The notes under the pieces were generated by a model. It made no database searches. It was not told the origin of the DNA and saw only the letters and a program-made list of their open reading frames with translations. Positions 26,745 to 40,347 of a stretch of DNA of 64,000 nucleotides are shown piece by piece. Source of the DNA: Lingula anatina. Taxonomy: Eukaryota; Brachiopoda; Lingulata; Lingulida; Lingulidae. Every line of letters begins with the position of its first letter. Position 1 is the first letter of the stretch. The stretch covers positions 401,953 through 465,952 of the forward strand of contig NW_019773914.1 in NCBI RefSeq assembly GCF_001039355.2. Direction: 5' to 3'. The position numbers were made by a program, and so were the translations under genes.

Positions 26745-29700
26745 CTAATGGCAAAATAAAAAGAGGTTAGAATTTATTTCTCCATATATGTAGAAAAAAC
26801 CTTAAAATATCAATAGGAAAGCCTAAACAAAATGACATTATTTTTTCCAGACAAAATAGTAACAAGGCAGCAAAGCTGTCAAATGTACAGACAAAGAACA
26901 GAAAATAAAGATGCAAATAAGTGAAAAATTAAATTTTCACAAAAAACTGTTAAATTGCCAGAAAAATTTACCAAACAGACTGTGTTGCCTATTGAAGCTG
27001 TATGTTAGACCCATGTTTCTTTCCTGTAAGTTTGAGAACAGTAAGTGACATGATTTCCCTTAAATGGTCATCATAGGAGCAGTGCCCAAAATAGGGGTTT
27101 CTTCAAATTTTGATGCAACATTACATAATGTTTAACAGCATAATGACAATCAAATGTTATTAATAAAATATTAGTAACATGGACATTCAGAAAATGTGAC
27201 AAGCAAAAGTCTTCAAGATCATGGAACTTTAAAGTCACACCTTGAAAATGCCAATATGTGAAAAATTAAATTTTCACAAAAAACTGTTTAACTGCCAAAA
27301 TAAATAAATAAATAAATAAAAATACCAAACAGACTGCATTGCCTACTGAAGCTGTATTTTAGTCCCATGTTTCTTTCCTGTAAGTTTGAGAACAGTAAGT
27401 GACATGATTTTCCTTAAATGGTCATCATGGAAGCAGTGCCCAAAATAGGGGTTTCTTCAAATTTTGATGCAANNNNNNNNNNNNNNNNNNNNNNNNNNNN
27501 NNNNNNNNNNNNNNNNNNNNNNNNNNNNNNNNNNNNNNNNNNNNNNNNNNNNNNNNNNNNNNNNNNNNNNNNNNNNNNNNNNNNNNNNNNNNNNNNNNNN
27601 NNNNNNNNNNNNNNNNNNNNNNNNNNNNNNNNNNNNNNNNNNNNNNNNNNNNNNNNNNNNNNNNNNNNNNNNNNNNNNNNNNNNNNNNNNNNNNNNNNNN
27701 NNNNNNNNNNNNNNNNNNNNNNNNNNNNNNNNNNNNNNNNNNNNNNNNNNNNNNNNNNNNNNNNNNNNNNNNNNNNNNNNNNNNNNNNNNNNNNNNNNNN
27801 NNNNNNNNNNNNNNNNNNNNNNNNNNNNNNNNNNNNNNNNNNNNNNNNNNNNNNNNNNNNNNNNNNNNNNNNNNNNNNNNNNNNNNNNNNNNNNNNNNNN
27901 NNNNNNNNNNNNNNNNNNNNNNNNNNNNNNNNNNNNNNNNNNNNNNNNNNNNNNNNNNNNNNNNNNNNNNNNNNNNNNNNNNNNNNNNNNNNNNNNNNNN
28001 NNNNNNNNNNNNNNNNNNNNNNNNNNNNNNNNNNNNNNNNNNNNNNNNNNNNNNNNNNNNNNNNNNNNNNNNNNNNNNNNNNNNNNNNNNNNNNNNNNNN
28101 NNNNNNNNNNNNNNNNNNNNNNNNNNNNNNNNNNNNNNNNNNNNNNNNNNNNNNNNNNNNNNNNNNNNNNNNNNNNNNNNNNNNNNNNNNNNNNNNNNNN
28201 NNNNNNNNNNNNNNNNNNNNNNNNNNNNNNNNNNNNNNNNNNNNNNNNNNNNNNNNNNNNNNNNGATCATGCTGATTTTCGAACTTGACCTGCGTATTAT
28301 GAATATTCATCAGTTCTGCAAGTTTCAAGTCAAAAGGTAAAATGGTTTTCCACTTATCGTGTTATCGGTAAAAGTGCACGGCGACGGCGACGACAGCGAC
28401 GACGGCGACGGCGACGACAGACGCAGATGATGGCTATATGTACAGACACATCTGTGTCTGTACATAAAAATGTATTACTGCTTATGTAACAAAAACTTCA
28501 TTTCCTCCCCTTGATCAAATAATTTACTCATTTCTCACAAATCTAAAAAGAAAAAATCAAATAATGGCTAATGAAAGAAGGAGCCCTCTATTTCATTTCA
28601 TCCTTACCTTATCAGGAGGTGAAGCAGGCGAGTCTCCGCCACTATCACCACTCAGACGCCGCTTCTTCAATATCCCAGCACTTGGTGAAGCCGAGGGAGA
28701 GTAAACTTGGAGCACACGTAGTGCCTGTAATGAGCTCACTGGGCTTCCATTGGAGGCAGCCATCTTGGAACAAGGGGGTGAACTTCTGGCTTCTGACATG
28801 TTCTCAGTGTCCAAATTTTTCTGTGAGTCTTTCTGGTAAGCTTTCTTAATGCTCCGGTTCAGAGCTTCCATTTTGTCCTCCTTATGATGTGCTACGGGAA
28901 GCTCCTCTCTCTTCCTGCCCAGGAGAAGACGTTTCCTTCTCGCTAAAGTAGGATGCCGAAAACTGACCAACTTGACAGGGTCTGTCCTGACCAATCGCTG
29001 TGTTACAAGGTCATTTGCAGATGACCTAGAAAACGGTTTCATGGCTGACCTGGGGGTTTCTTGCAAACTGGAAGAATTGGGTAAACTTCCCGACTGCGGC
29101 TCTGGGGAGCCTGGCTCTGGCAAGTTGTCATGGTTACTCAGTTCTGAATCTGGACCCTTTTCCTCTAATAACGGAGCTTCTGCAGAATCTGTCAATGGCA
29201 GTGACTGTTCACCTTTTGGAGTTTCTTCAGAATTTTCTCCATGGGAAACCTTTCTCCTCTTTTTTGAAGGGGTCTGGTCAGGTGATTTTTTCTTCCTTGC
29301 AATGCTCAAAGCCATACCCAGTGATCTATTCATAGGCGACCTGCGGAATATAGACTTCTTTGAGCGCAGTCTCTTTGGGGACTTCATATCAATTTCCAAT
29401 TTCCTCAATTCTGCTTCCTGCGACGCCCCTGGTCTTCTGGACTTCCGACTGGACGGAGGAGTTGTTTGCACAACTGCCTTGTCGTCATTGAACATATCAG
29501 CGCAGGAATTTTGCTGTGGTTCATTTTCTTCATCCTTTTCACAAGAAGACAGAGGAGGGTTTGAAATGACGTCTGCTACTTTTGCATCACCGGACTTTTG
29601 CAACTCTGGAAGTAATCCTAGCGGCACATCATCATCTGAATCAAAAGATACATTTAGCCCCTTATCTGCTGTAACAACTGTATTAGTGGTGCAGGATTGC

Positions 29701-32700
29701 TCCTTCTTTCCTTTGGAAATTTTCTGGGAATTTTTCTTTGTCGCTTGCATTTTCTTCAACTGGGTGGTGCTTTCTCTCACAGGTAGCTTCCATGAATTTT
29801 TGGTCAACTCTGGTGTCTGCTCTGCCTCAGTTTTGTGATCTGTTTCCTGGTTTAGTTTTTCAGCGGTTTTTATTTCTTCACCGGAAGACTTAGGTCTATC
29901 CTCCACAGAAATCTTGCCTTCAGTTACAACATTTTTCTTTACAGTCCTTTCAAGCACCTTTGCCTTCTTTTTATTTCTAGCTTTGATTACAGTTCTTCCT
30001 TTTCCTCCTTTCCTGCCTATCTCAATTTGACTGTCTTCACTTTCCTTCAAAGACTCTGCCATGTTGGCTTTCTCCTCATCATTCTCTGGACTTTGATCAA
30101 CATCTCCAGCTCCAATCTTATCTTCCCCTGCAGATGTCTTATTTCCTGAGTCTATAAGGTCAGATGCCTTGCTGGACTCATCATGCACTGCGCCATCTTG
30201 TGTCGTGTCCTGGTTTGTAACTGGAGTGCAGCCACCGGTGTCTTCGCTCTGAGAGACAAGAGTGGACTGAAGCAGACGCTCAGCTGCTCCTTCCCCATCA
30301 TCGCCATTTTCTACAGAGCTGGATTTGGAGATTAAGGAAATCTGCCCACTGGGCCAGATGGGAATATCGTTCTCTCCCTCACCGCTGCAGACGCCCGACT
30401 GTGTTGAGCTTTGTGACTGAGAAATCGGTTTCTTTGGTCTTCCTCTCTTCCTTTTTTTGCCCCTCTGATTTTCACTTAATTCAGCATCTGATGCTAAGGT
30501 GCACACAAGTTCGGGTCCACATGAAGGAGCCACTTCTTCCTCCTTGTCTGCCATATTTGTCCCAGAATTCTTTGAATTGCTCAAATTAGATGACGTAAGG
30601 TCATTATTTAGATATGAAGCAAGAGGAATCTCATCATCATCATCATTATCATCACTGCCATTTTCTTCCTCCAACTGAGTGTATTCCACATCCTGCGAAA
30701 TTTCCATCATATTTTCATTTTTCTGTTCAGGTGTTGGTTCGCTGCATTTGTCTTCTGATATTTCTGTGACAGATGCACCCGATGACTGTTCACATTTGTT
30801 GATTTGACTGCCATTGTCTGTGAACTTTGAATTCTTTAACAATTTGGGTGACATTTCTTCATTTTCAGAGGAAAATATATCTGAGAGTCTCGAATTTTTA
30901 TCTTCTTTGTTTTCACTATTCACATCTTCTTTATTTTCACTATTCTCCATAGTGTTTTTGCCACCAACATCTAAGGAATTTACTTCAGAAATTTTTTCCT
31001 CAGAGTCCTTTCTTTTCTTTGTTTCTTCATCAAGTTGGGATTTGGATTTTCGAACTCTGCCACTCTTCCGTACTGAAGCCTGTAAAAATTCCACACTTTC
31101 ACTTTCTGTCTCTCCTTGCTTTGGTTCCAGTACATTATTAGAACTAACACCGGAGTTCTTTTTTGACTCCTTCTGTCCCACCTTGGATTCATCTGATGGA
31201 TTTGTTGTCAGTTTTGTCATCTTCTTAACAGGGCGTCCACTTTTCCTTCTTCCCTTCTTCTCCTGGTCTGGCTCGTCTTGCTGCACACTCTGGAGCTTGG
31301 GCTCCTCTTGAGGACAACTACTAGAGACATCTGGAGGGGAAATTGTTATAACGGCCTCTGATATCTCTTGAGAATCTGCAGTTTTTTCCTTTGACAAGGC
31401 AAGACATTTTGCACTTGGATTAAACTGTCCTATCTCTTCTTGTGTCAATTTTTTTATCTTGATCACTGGCGTGCTCATCAGTTTCACCACTTTTTCTTTG
31501 GTCAATGGTGAAAATTTGACAGGGGTGGACTGGGGGGAGCAGGAGTTCTCAGGAGTGTCTGATATGGGATTCTCACAGCTTGCACTGAATAAATTTTGAG
31601 AAGCTTTTTCTGCATTAGAATTAATTTCGTTTTGTTCTTCATCCAACTTTTCAGGGGTTTCAAGAATGATGCTCTCAGATGATGGCACAGTCAAATATTG
31701 AGCTTCTTTCCTTTTAGAAAATTTAGTTGGTGATTGTGTTTCCTCGACTAAAGTGACAGTCTTGGTGTGTTCTTCAGTATTTGTCTTTCGTGGTGACTTC
31801 ACTATCCATTTATCTATACTCTCCTTGAGGTTTGTCACAGGTTTTCTTTTAGCTGGGGATTTACTATTCTTTGACCTTGACCTCCTTGGAGTTGAAGGTG
31901 ATTGGCTATTCCTTTCAGTCGGCCTTGACCTTGATGGTGATTGGCTCATTTTGGTGGGGGTGGAAAGCAAAGACTGGCTCTGCTGACTCTGTGTTAACTC
32001 AACTACTTCTTCACAGGAGCCCAAGCCTTTTTCACTCTCCTGAACTTTCACCTCAGTAAAAACGGCCTCAAACGGCCTTGTCTGGTTGGACGTATCTCCA
32101 ACCTCCTTCATGTGTTCATCACTTTTGTCTCCACTAACACCATTTTCTGCTGTCTGTCTCTCCTCTGAATCCTTCTGTTGAGAGAACCGAACTGACTTTC
32201 TTCTGCCCTCATCACAGGCAGGTTTGCTCATGCCAGTTTCACTTTTCTTCAAGTTACTTTTATTTTCAACCATAGATGTCACTGCTCTCTTGAGGTCAGC
32301 CATGACAGGCACAAATGGCTGGCTGGGAAGCATCTGAGACTGGGACCTGGGGAAAAATATGAAAAATATTGATTATAATCATAACTTAAAATGTTTAACA
32401 TTCCTCTAAAGATTTCCATTTGGTTAATCTGACAAGTGAATATCATAAAAAAATTACCTTTATATTATAAAAGAAATTATCCCCCAACCGTAAAAAAGTA
32501 ATTTTTCTAATTAGACTCAAAAATACTTTCCATCCATTTCTAACTTCAGTACCATTAGATTACTACTAAAACTTTGTCGCCACAAGATTTCCCTCCCCAA
32601 AAACTTCATCTTCTTTACCAAGTAAGCACACAAGAACTTAAATTTCTGATCCTTTCACGTACAGGATGCACCAGATATTTCTGTAAAGTAAAGAGTACTT

Positions 32701-35700
32701 ACGTCATTTGAGAGTCGGTGTCGTAGAGGTTTCTGAACATGTTGGTGTCTTGGGACTGGTCCAAGCTACTGTACATGGCAGGAAGGGTGCTGGGGACAGA
32801 AAATATAAATGATTTCATTTTTTAGGGTGTTGATTTGGATTAATAGGGGTGTCTGTATTTTTTAAAAATTTTATTACTAATATTTTTTGACATCTTAAAG
32901 CCTAAACATTATTACTGTAACCCTCAATATAGGTGAAAAACAAAAGACCACAAGAAAGGAAAATATCTTTCATCTTCATTCATTAGTTCTAGCCAAAAAT
33001 ACCTGAAGGTTGAGGACCAAAAGGCATGCAGTGAGTGTTACTTTTACATAACAAAATTTTCACTTCACAAGAAATTTCAGCACTTTACCCTCAATCATCA
33101 AATACACAATATCCAATATCTTTTGAAAGAATATGATCCATACACCCATTTCAGATTTTAAGTTTCTTAAGATCTAAAGATAATTCTCAGACAATGTTTA
33201 CCTTTTCTCTCTGAGGATCTCCTTCTGGTGTTCTGTCAACAGCATCTTCTTCTTGGGCTCTGGAGGAATTACAACAAACTCCTGGGGGAGAAAATAAAGG
33301 AAATGTTTGTGAACTTTACACAATTAAATCATGAGTAAATTCAATGTGAAACATGAAGTAATGAGCATTTCCACGGCCAACTTAATAGTAGGCATTATCA
33401 ATATTATTATTATAATTATAGAGGACATTTTTTGTTTTCAACATTTTTGATATTTCGGGATAAACAGTTATTCAAGGGGAAAGGAGTGATTGAAATTAAA
33501 TTTAATCCCAGGACATCTGAATTTTTAAAATTATTTTTCTTTCAGTATTAGCATTATCCATGGCAAAGGTCCATGGCTCTACAGACTTGTCTAGTTGTAC
33601 CATGTACTCACATCATCTCTCATGTTCTGGACAGGTACTTCCAGTTTCCTCCTCACTCTGGCGGGGGATTCTTTCTTCTCTGGGGTCTGGGGCTTTACTG
33701 GAGATTTAAAGGGGGACTCGGGTTTGTTCAGAAAACTTCCCCGCACCTTGTATGGTGATGGCATGCCAGGCATTGTGGGAAGGGGAGCAAGGGATTCTCC
33801 CTGGAGAGAAGAAACACTGTTATTAGATTTTTGTATAGTGGGAACAAATTAGCAATTTTTTCTTCCATTTTTCTTCTCTTTTTTTTTAATGTCATAATCC
33901 ATTCTATTTTTGTTGCACCATCTGCCAATATGTTTGCCTATTCAGTAAAAACACCTCTGGCACTAAAAGGGCGCATTCCAACAGATTTTGGATCCATCTA
34001 TCCCCGTGGGGAGTCTCACAAGATTACGGTCAGATAATCCAGCTTAAATGTCCATCCCGCCTACTACAAGCTGTAAGGGGGTAATTAACTTTTGTGCCCG
34101 CTCGGCTGACAGCTATTTAGCGTGAACCCCCAGGGAGTTAGGTCGATCTAGTTGGATCTATCTTATCTCTGGGAATGGGGTCCAAGTCCCAAAAACCTGA
34201 ACTTTGCGTGCCACTGTCTGATGGCATACGCCATGTTACCCACCTGTGTCATCTGGCTGACAGGCGTCTCCTCCAATACTGTAATCTCCACGCTGTCCCA
34301 GCCTGGTAACAATACTGATGTCTTCTCCTTCACCTTGGCCAGGATGGGTCTGAAAGCAGCAATATTGAAACAAAATGACGCATGGAAATTTTCTTCAATT
34401 AAACTGTGTCTCATTAAACATACCAAGTTCTATTACAACATTTTAATTCTTCCTTTTTACTGGAGGTTACTTTGTGAATAATCCAGTTCAAGAAAAAGTT
34501 GAATCTGTATGAAATGTCTTTTCAATTTAAAGAATATACTTTCAAATGGAAAGGGAAGTTTATAAAACCAAAAACATATCTTTCTGAATCAATGACTGTT
34601 CAATCAACCAATTATACAAGAAATTAAGAAATCTATCAAGTTTACAGTAAAAAACATTAAGTATTTTTATATGCACTGCGCAGGGTTGTCTCTAATAACA
34701 AGAGTAGTCTGGTGATCATTCAGTGCCCAGACACCCACCCCAGGGAAGACCACCCTTCAGGATAACACAAAAACCAATGTTATAACTGCCTGACTTGTCA
34801 CAGAGAACACCCAACTCACCTCAGACTCTCAGGGTACTGCAGGGGGGCAGCACGAGCAAAGGTGGCGTTCCAAAACAAGACAGTCTGGTTCTTGATTCCT
34901 CGCCGCGAGTTCAGAAAGGTGACCTCCAATAATGGTGCTAGAGTGGACAGCAGGTGAGAATCGTAAGGCCCACTGTAGCGCCCCTGTACGCAACCTGTGA
35001 TGTCTGACCATAACTTCTCCAACTGTAGACGATAAAATATTTACAAGAAGTTAGTCTCAATGAATGAAGAGACTTAAACTGCCAATGGGCAATAAACAAG
35101 TGGTATAACCTTAATAAAATTCTGTTTCATCCAGAAATTGGTCCCATTAACAATACCCTTAAACCTATGTTTTTTAAATAAGAACAATAAACCATGGCAT
35201 TCATACCAATCCCTTACCTTCTGCATAAACTGAGCATTGTACAGTTTGCAGCCCACTCTCTTCCCAGCATGCCTGTAGAACTCTGCCATGTGACCAGCTA
35301 ATCGACCAATCATATCAGGGATCATGGCAGACGTGGAGACATGGGTGAACAACATGGACAAGATGGCCACCAAGTTGTGCCCAGAGGTTGCTAGGGAGGG
35401 GTGACTTGCCTGAAGAAAAAACAATCATGTCAAATAAATTAATTTCTGTTAACCAGAAACTGTTTCCAGAAAAAGATGAAGCAACACAAATACACAAGCA
35501 TTCAATCTTACATACTTATTTTCAATACATCTGCTGGGTCATCTTTTGAGAGAAAGAAGTATCCAGAAACTCAAAGTGCTAACATCTTTTTCATCTTCAT
35601 ATCCTTCCTTAATTTTCCTTTATACTAATTATTCTTACTGTAACAGTAACATCAAAATTTTTTTTTACTCCATGCTAAAATTTAAGTTCTCCTACAATTA

Positions 35701-38700
35701 TTGCCAATGCTTATTGTCATCAACAATTACCAAAATCAATACATCTATGTTCTTTTTTTACACAGAAGCACATTCTAAAGAAAAAATTTACTGTTAACAA
35801 GAATAAGTCTAAAAATCATCTTCGGCACCAAAGAGGACCCACCAGTTGTCTGTGGGTGCTATCGGTCAGCCCGTGAAGTGTGGTGGTCAGACGTCCAACC
35901 AGCTTGACCAGACTGTGGATATTCCCCAGGGGCTTGGGTTTCCTCTTCGGCCACTTGGATGGACTCACCGCCACTGGGAATATCAAAATTGTGGCATTAT
36001 GATATACAGTCTCATGAAGCATAAAAAAGAATACATTTTTAAATTCTCAAAAAATTGGGGCCTTATTCCTATATCTATAAAACTTTTACGTAATTTTGTA
36101 AACTAGATAATTATTACAAAATTTTGAATGTTATTTAATTGATCTCATCTACTGCAATTTAAAATGTTGTTTCCCAACATTTAACAAAAGACTACAGTCT
36201 ACATATTTCCTATGAATAAATATTTAGTTATAAACTTAATTTATTCAATCCAAATCTCAATTTTGAAACCAATATTCAATGTAAATTATTTCAAATCCTT
36301 CCCAACCCCACCCAAACTTACATGCGGCTCCAAAGTTCAAGACAGAGGTGAGCGAGGAGAAGTCCACGCAGTCCGTGATCACCTGACACAGGTGTGTCAC
36401 TGCGTCCAGACATGGGGGAGTCTGAATAAGAAAAAAATGTAGAGTGGAGACGCTGATTCTAATATTAATATAATTTATAAACTTTCATGTTTTATACTGA
36501 ACTGACCTTCTACTAGGAAGAGGACCTTATTCCATTATTTTATATATTTCATACATAATATACAGAGAAGGCCTTGCAGCGTAGGAAGTCCAGCACAGAC
36601 ACACACACACACCTTTAATGTACCAAATTTGACTGTTCTAGTCTCATTCAATGACAAAGAATACATATAACAGACTATGCTTATTATGGACCCAATCAGT
36701 ATGTTAGACTTGAGGTGTATTCTATATATTCACTTTACTAATTGATTCCACGAATGTATCCTTATTCTTAAATTAATTTATTTTTCTCTCACTTTTCTAT
36801 ACTTATGAAATTATTTGCTCCCCTCATACCTTCTACATTTAGTAACTGATTTCAATTTTGTCAAAAAAAAAACAAAAAAAAAAACCATCAACTTACCATT
36901 TCATCTTCCATTATAATTACCAGCAGTTTATGGCAGAGTTCTTCACAGCAGACGTTGGCCTCAGCGTTGGTCACCAGCGCGGACAACCTGGCAAATCTCC
37001 TGTATAGGTCCTCCCAACTCTTTAACAGCGTCTTCATGGTCGGCTGGAAGGCAACAGGGCGAAACTTCAGAATTTTTAGGTACAAAGAGCTCCACCAAGC
37101 AAAACAATAATAAATATACTTTTAGAAATAGCAGAACCAGATTCAGTTGAAATATTAACAATTATTGCATATCCTTAAATTTTCATCAAATTTTTGAAGA
37201 ATGTTTTGGTAGATCTTGTCCTCTCAAAACAGACATGGACAAAGCAAAGAAAAAAATTACCTTTGTTGTTAGCAGCCCTGGATAATTAGGCAATTACTGG
37301 TCAAAAAGCTTAAAGACTGATCATAATATTCTGACATTTCTAATGGCAGAGAAGAATTCAGGGTATGCTGTAAGAGATCAAATTTGGCCTCCCCCCCCCC
37401 CCCCCCCCCCCCCAACTACATCTACACAAATTTCCCATATTTCAACATATTTTATCACACTTCCATTATTTCATCACCCAAAAGTAAAAAATATCTGGGC
37501 CCTAGCATGCAAAATATTTTTACAAAAGAAAGAGAAAGTGGGATTGCCCTTTAGAAGGCAAGGTCAGAATATCTTACCTGTGGGAGTTCCTTATTAAACA
37601 GGTGTATCACAGGTAGAGTCAGGGCGGAGTACATACAACTGAAGTCATGTTCCAATGCATCACCCTGGTTCACCTCATTGGTCTGCAACGAAAATATGTC
37701 AACTTCAAGTTTAATTAAATTCTTGGCAGTAACATTGCTGCGTCAATTGCCCAGCTGTATGGGTTTACACAGCCAATAGATCTAAAGCATTTCTTGTGAC
37801 ATGGAGGGAACTTGTCAGATTCCTTAACGTACTTCTTTGACAGTCTACAAAAAAAAATTTTAAAATTTTAAAAAAAGATAACCATCAAAATGCTAATACC
37901 AATTAATCAGTTTTTCGTTTATTCAATTCTGTTGTTTTCTAACTCAAACAACCTTGAACTTGACCTCTGTGACCTTGACCTGACCTATTTCCTTCACAAA
38001 CCTGTTGTATGTGATCCATGAGAGGGTGCACCACTGCACTCCACAGCCTCCACACTGTCTCAGGATTACTGATCTCATTGGCTGCTTTTTCCACCAATCC
38101 CAGCACTGTCTGACAGAAACCCAGGACTGCCGTGGTGTTCGACATTCCTGCCTCCAGGAGAGAATGAGCGATTGTCATGAAACGCTCATCTTGGGAAAAG
38201 ACGGCAACTTGGTCAGGGGTGAATAAGATCTCAAGAAGGAAGCCAGCTGGAGTGCCCTAAAATATAGTACCATGTATCATCAGAGTGTGTACATTACTTA
38301 TCATACAATTAAACAATTAAAGCTCTCATCAGAAAAAAATAATTACATGCTGTTTTTAAGCCCATTTTCTTCATTTACATCCTTAATGCTGGCAGCAGTA
38401 CTTCGCCTGTCCTCACACTAGGAAAAACTATGACATAGCCTGCTGTGATACTATTTCAAGCTGTTAAAACTTGCGATAGTAAAGATGAGGGGAAGAAATA
38501 GAGCAAGGAATGGATTAATGTGGCAAATGTGGGATGTATCCTCCAAAATCAAGTTAGCTTTACTAAAACTGGGTTTTACTGGTACAACTTTCAACAATTA
38601 ATGGCCTTCCATGTTCAATAAATTACAGCTGTACAATTGTCCTATAAACACAAAGAGACCAAAAAAAAAAAAAAAAAACAAGAAAATCTTGTCTACACAA

Positions 38701-40316
38701 TACACCAGTTGTGAAGTAACACCTCTGATTCAAAGTGCTGACACCTATTAATATGTTTTTAAATTTTACCTGCATGTCTATGGCATCCCCAACATTATAG
38801 GCATGTGAACCTAGCACCTTGGACTGAAGACTTATCACAGCTTGGAAACATTTCTTTAAAGTAAAGAAACAAAACAACATGATTTTAATGTGACCAAGAA
38901 GAACCCTTCCCATTATGTTAGAGCAAAGCCAAATCTACATATCAATTTCAATAACTAAAACTTGAGACAGGTCCAAAAGTATTTCTTATGCTCTAATTGA
39001 CTAAAAAAAGACTTCAATATAGATTAAAGACCTATGTATTTATTACATTTTTAAACTTTTAGACTTTATATTGAATGAATCCACAAGGTTTGTAAAGAAA
39101 TTTCAACAAAACTGATCAAATATTTTCCATCCTTTACAGTAATAGCCACTGACCAGCATGCTGTCCTTGTCCAGGCTTCCACTGATCACTATGTGTCTGA
39201 AACTGGACAAGAAGTGGACAAAGATGTCCGTGTTGTCCTTCTTACTAGTGGTGTCCAGCATCATGTTAACATGGCTGACCAGTGACTGCCAGATCTGGTG
39301 CAACAGAGAGTCTGCAACACAGATATAGGATGTGATGCTTCACATTTCAAGGTGCAAATACTGATACTCATGAAAACATTTGTGAAAGCTCATTTCACTA
39401 GTTTATGGGTTGAAATGTGAGTTTTTAATTTGTTGTACCTGGGTGATTAACAAAAAGAGTTGAAATTTCCAGTTAAGATACTTTTAAGTTTTTTACAACA
39501 TAAAGGTGTAATGGGCATTGCATAAGTACTTGGTACCACTGTACTGTTTAATGATTTGATATAGTCAGAAAAAGAATTTCACCAGCTGTACATATGCTAT
39601 GCACTAAGATGAGAGTAATTAACTTCAATATTTTGATGTTTTTTATGCATAACTTCATTCAATTTATTTTAAAAATTGAAATGAAATGTAGCACCACCAA
39701 ATGAAGAGTTATCCATTTGTGAAAAGTGAAAATCACCTTGAATCTTATTTCCTACTTCAATTATACAATCCCTGACAGCAGATATAAGAACAACGCCATG
39801 TTTGACAAAGGATGATGGTCCTGGAATGACGTCCACTGATAACGGAGCTAAAAAGAGGAATATGTAGAATATATATAACATATAATATATATATATATAT
39901 ATTGCTCTTCTTTAAATCCAATGCATTGAAATAAAGCTGGACATGTTACTGAATATGCTTGATACGAGAGAGACAAAATCAAGACTCAAAGATTGTGAAC
40001 AAGAAAAAATTTCAAATACATGCACCACATACTCCACTTTATCCAACACTAACTATGAGAATACCAGTTGAATGTATTAAGATAATTAGCAAGCCATCTC
40101 ATCATTTTTCTGCCCCCCCCTCCCCCCTCCCAAGAAGTAACCTGAACTCACTGAGGTGATAGTGGACACTGGCCAGTGAGCTGTCCTGTCCAGTTCTGTC
40201 CATCAACAGAGCCAAGACTTCAGCCCCAGTCATCTGTAAACTTTCAAAGACTGGACTGGTCCCACCACTGCCCTGGAGGCTTAACTTGGGAGTGACTGGA
40301 CTGCTTAAACCTTGAG

Positions 40317-40347
<31 letters not shown>

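Noticed and set aside
27414-28328. Several long ORFs of about 280-300 codons
   Set aside because: They consist almost entirely of undetermined bases in the assembly gap.
28972-29838. 288-codon open frame on the plus strand, and a 165-codon one at 30814-31311
   Set aside because: Both lie antisense to the giant RIF1 exon. They reflect its biased codon use and have no splice or domain support.
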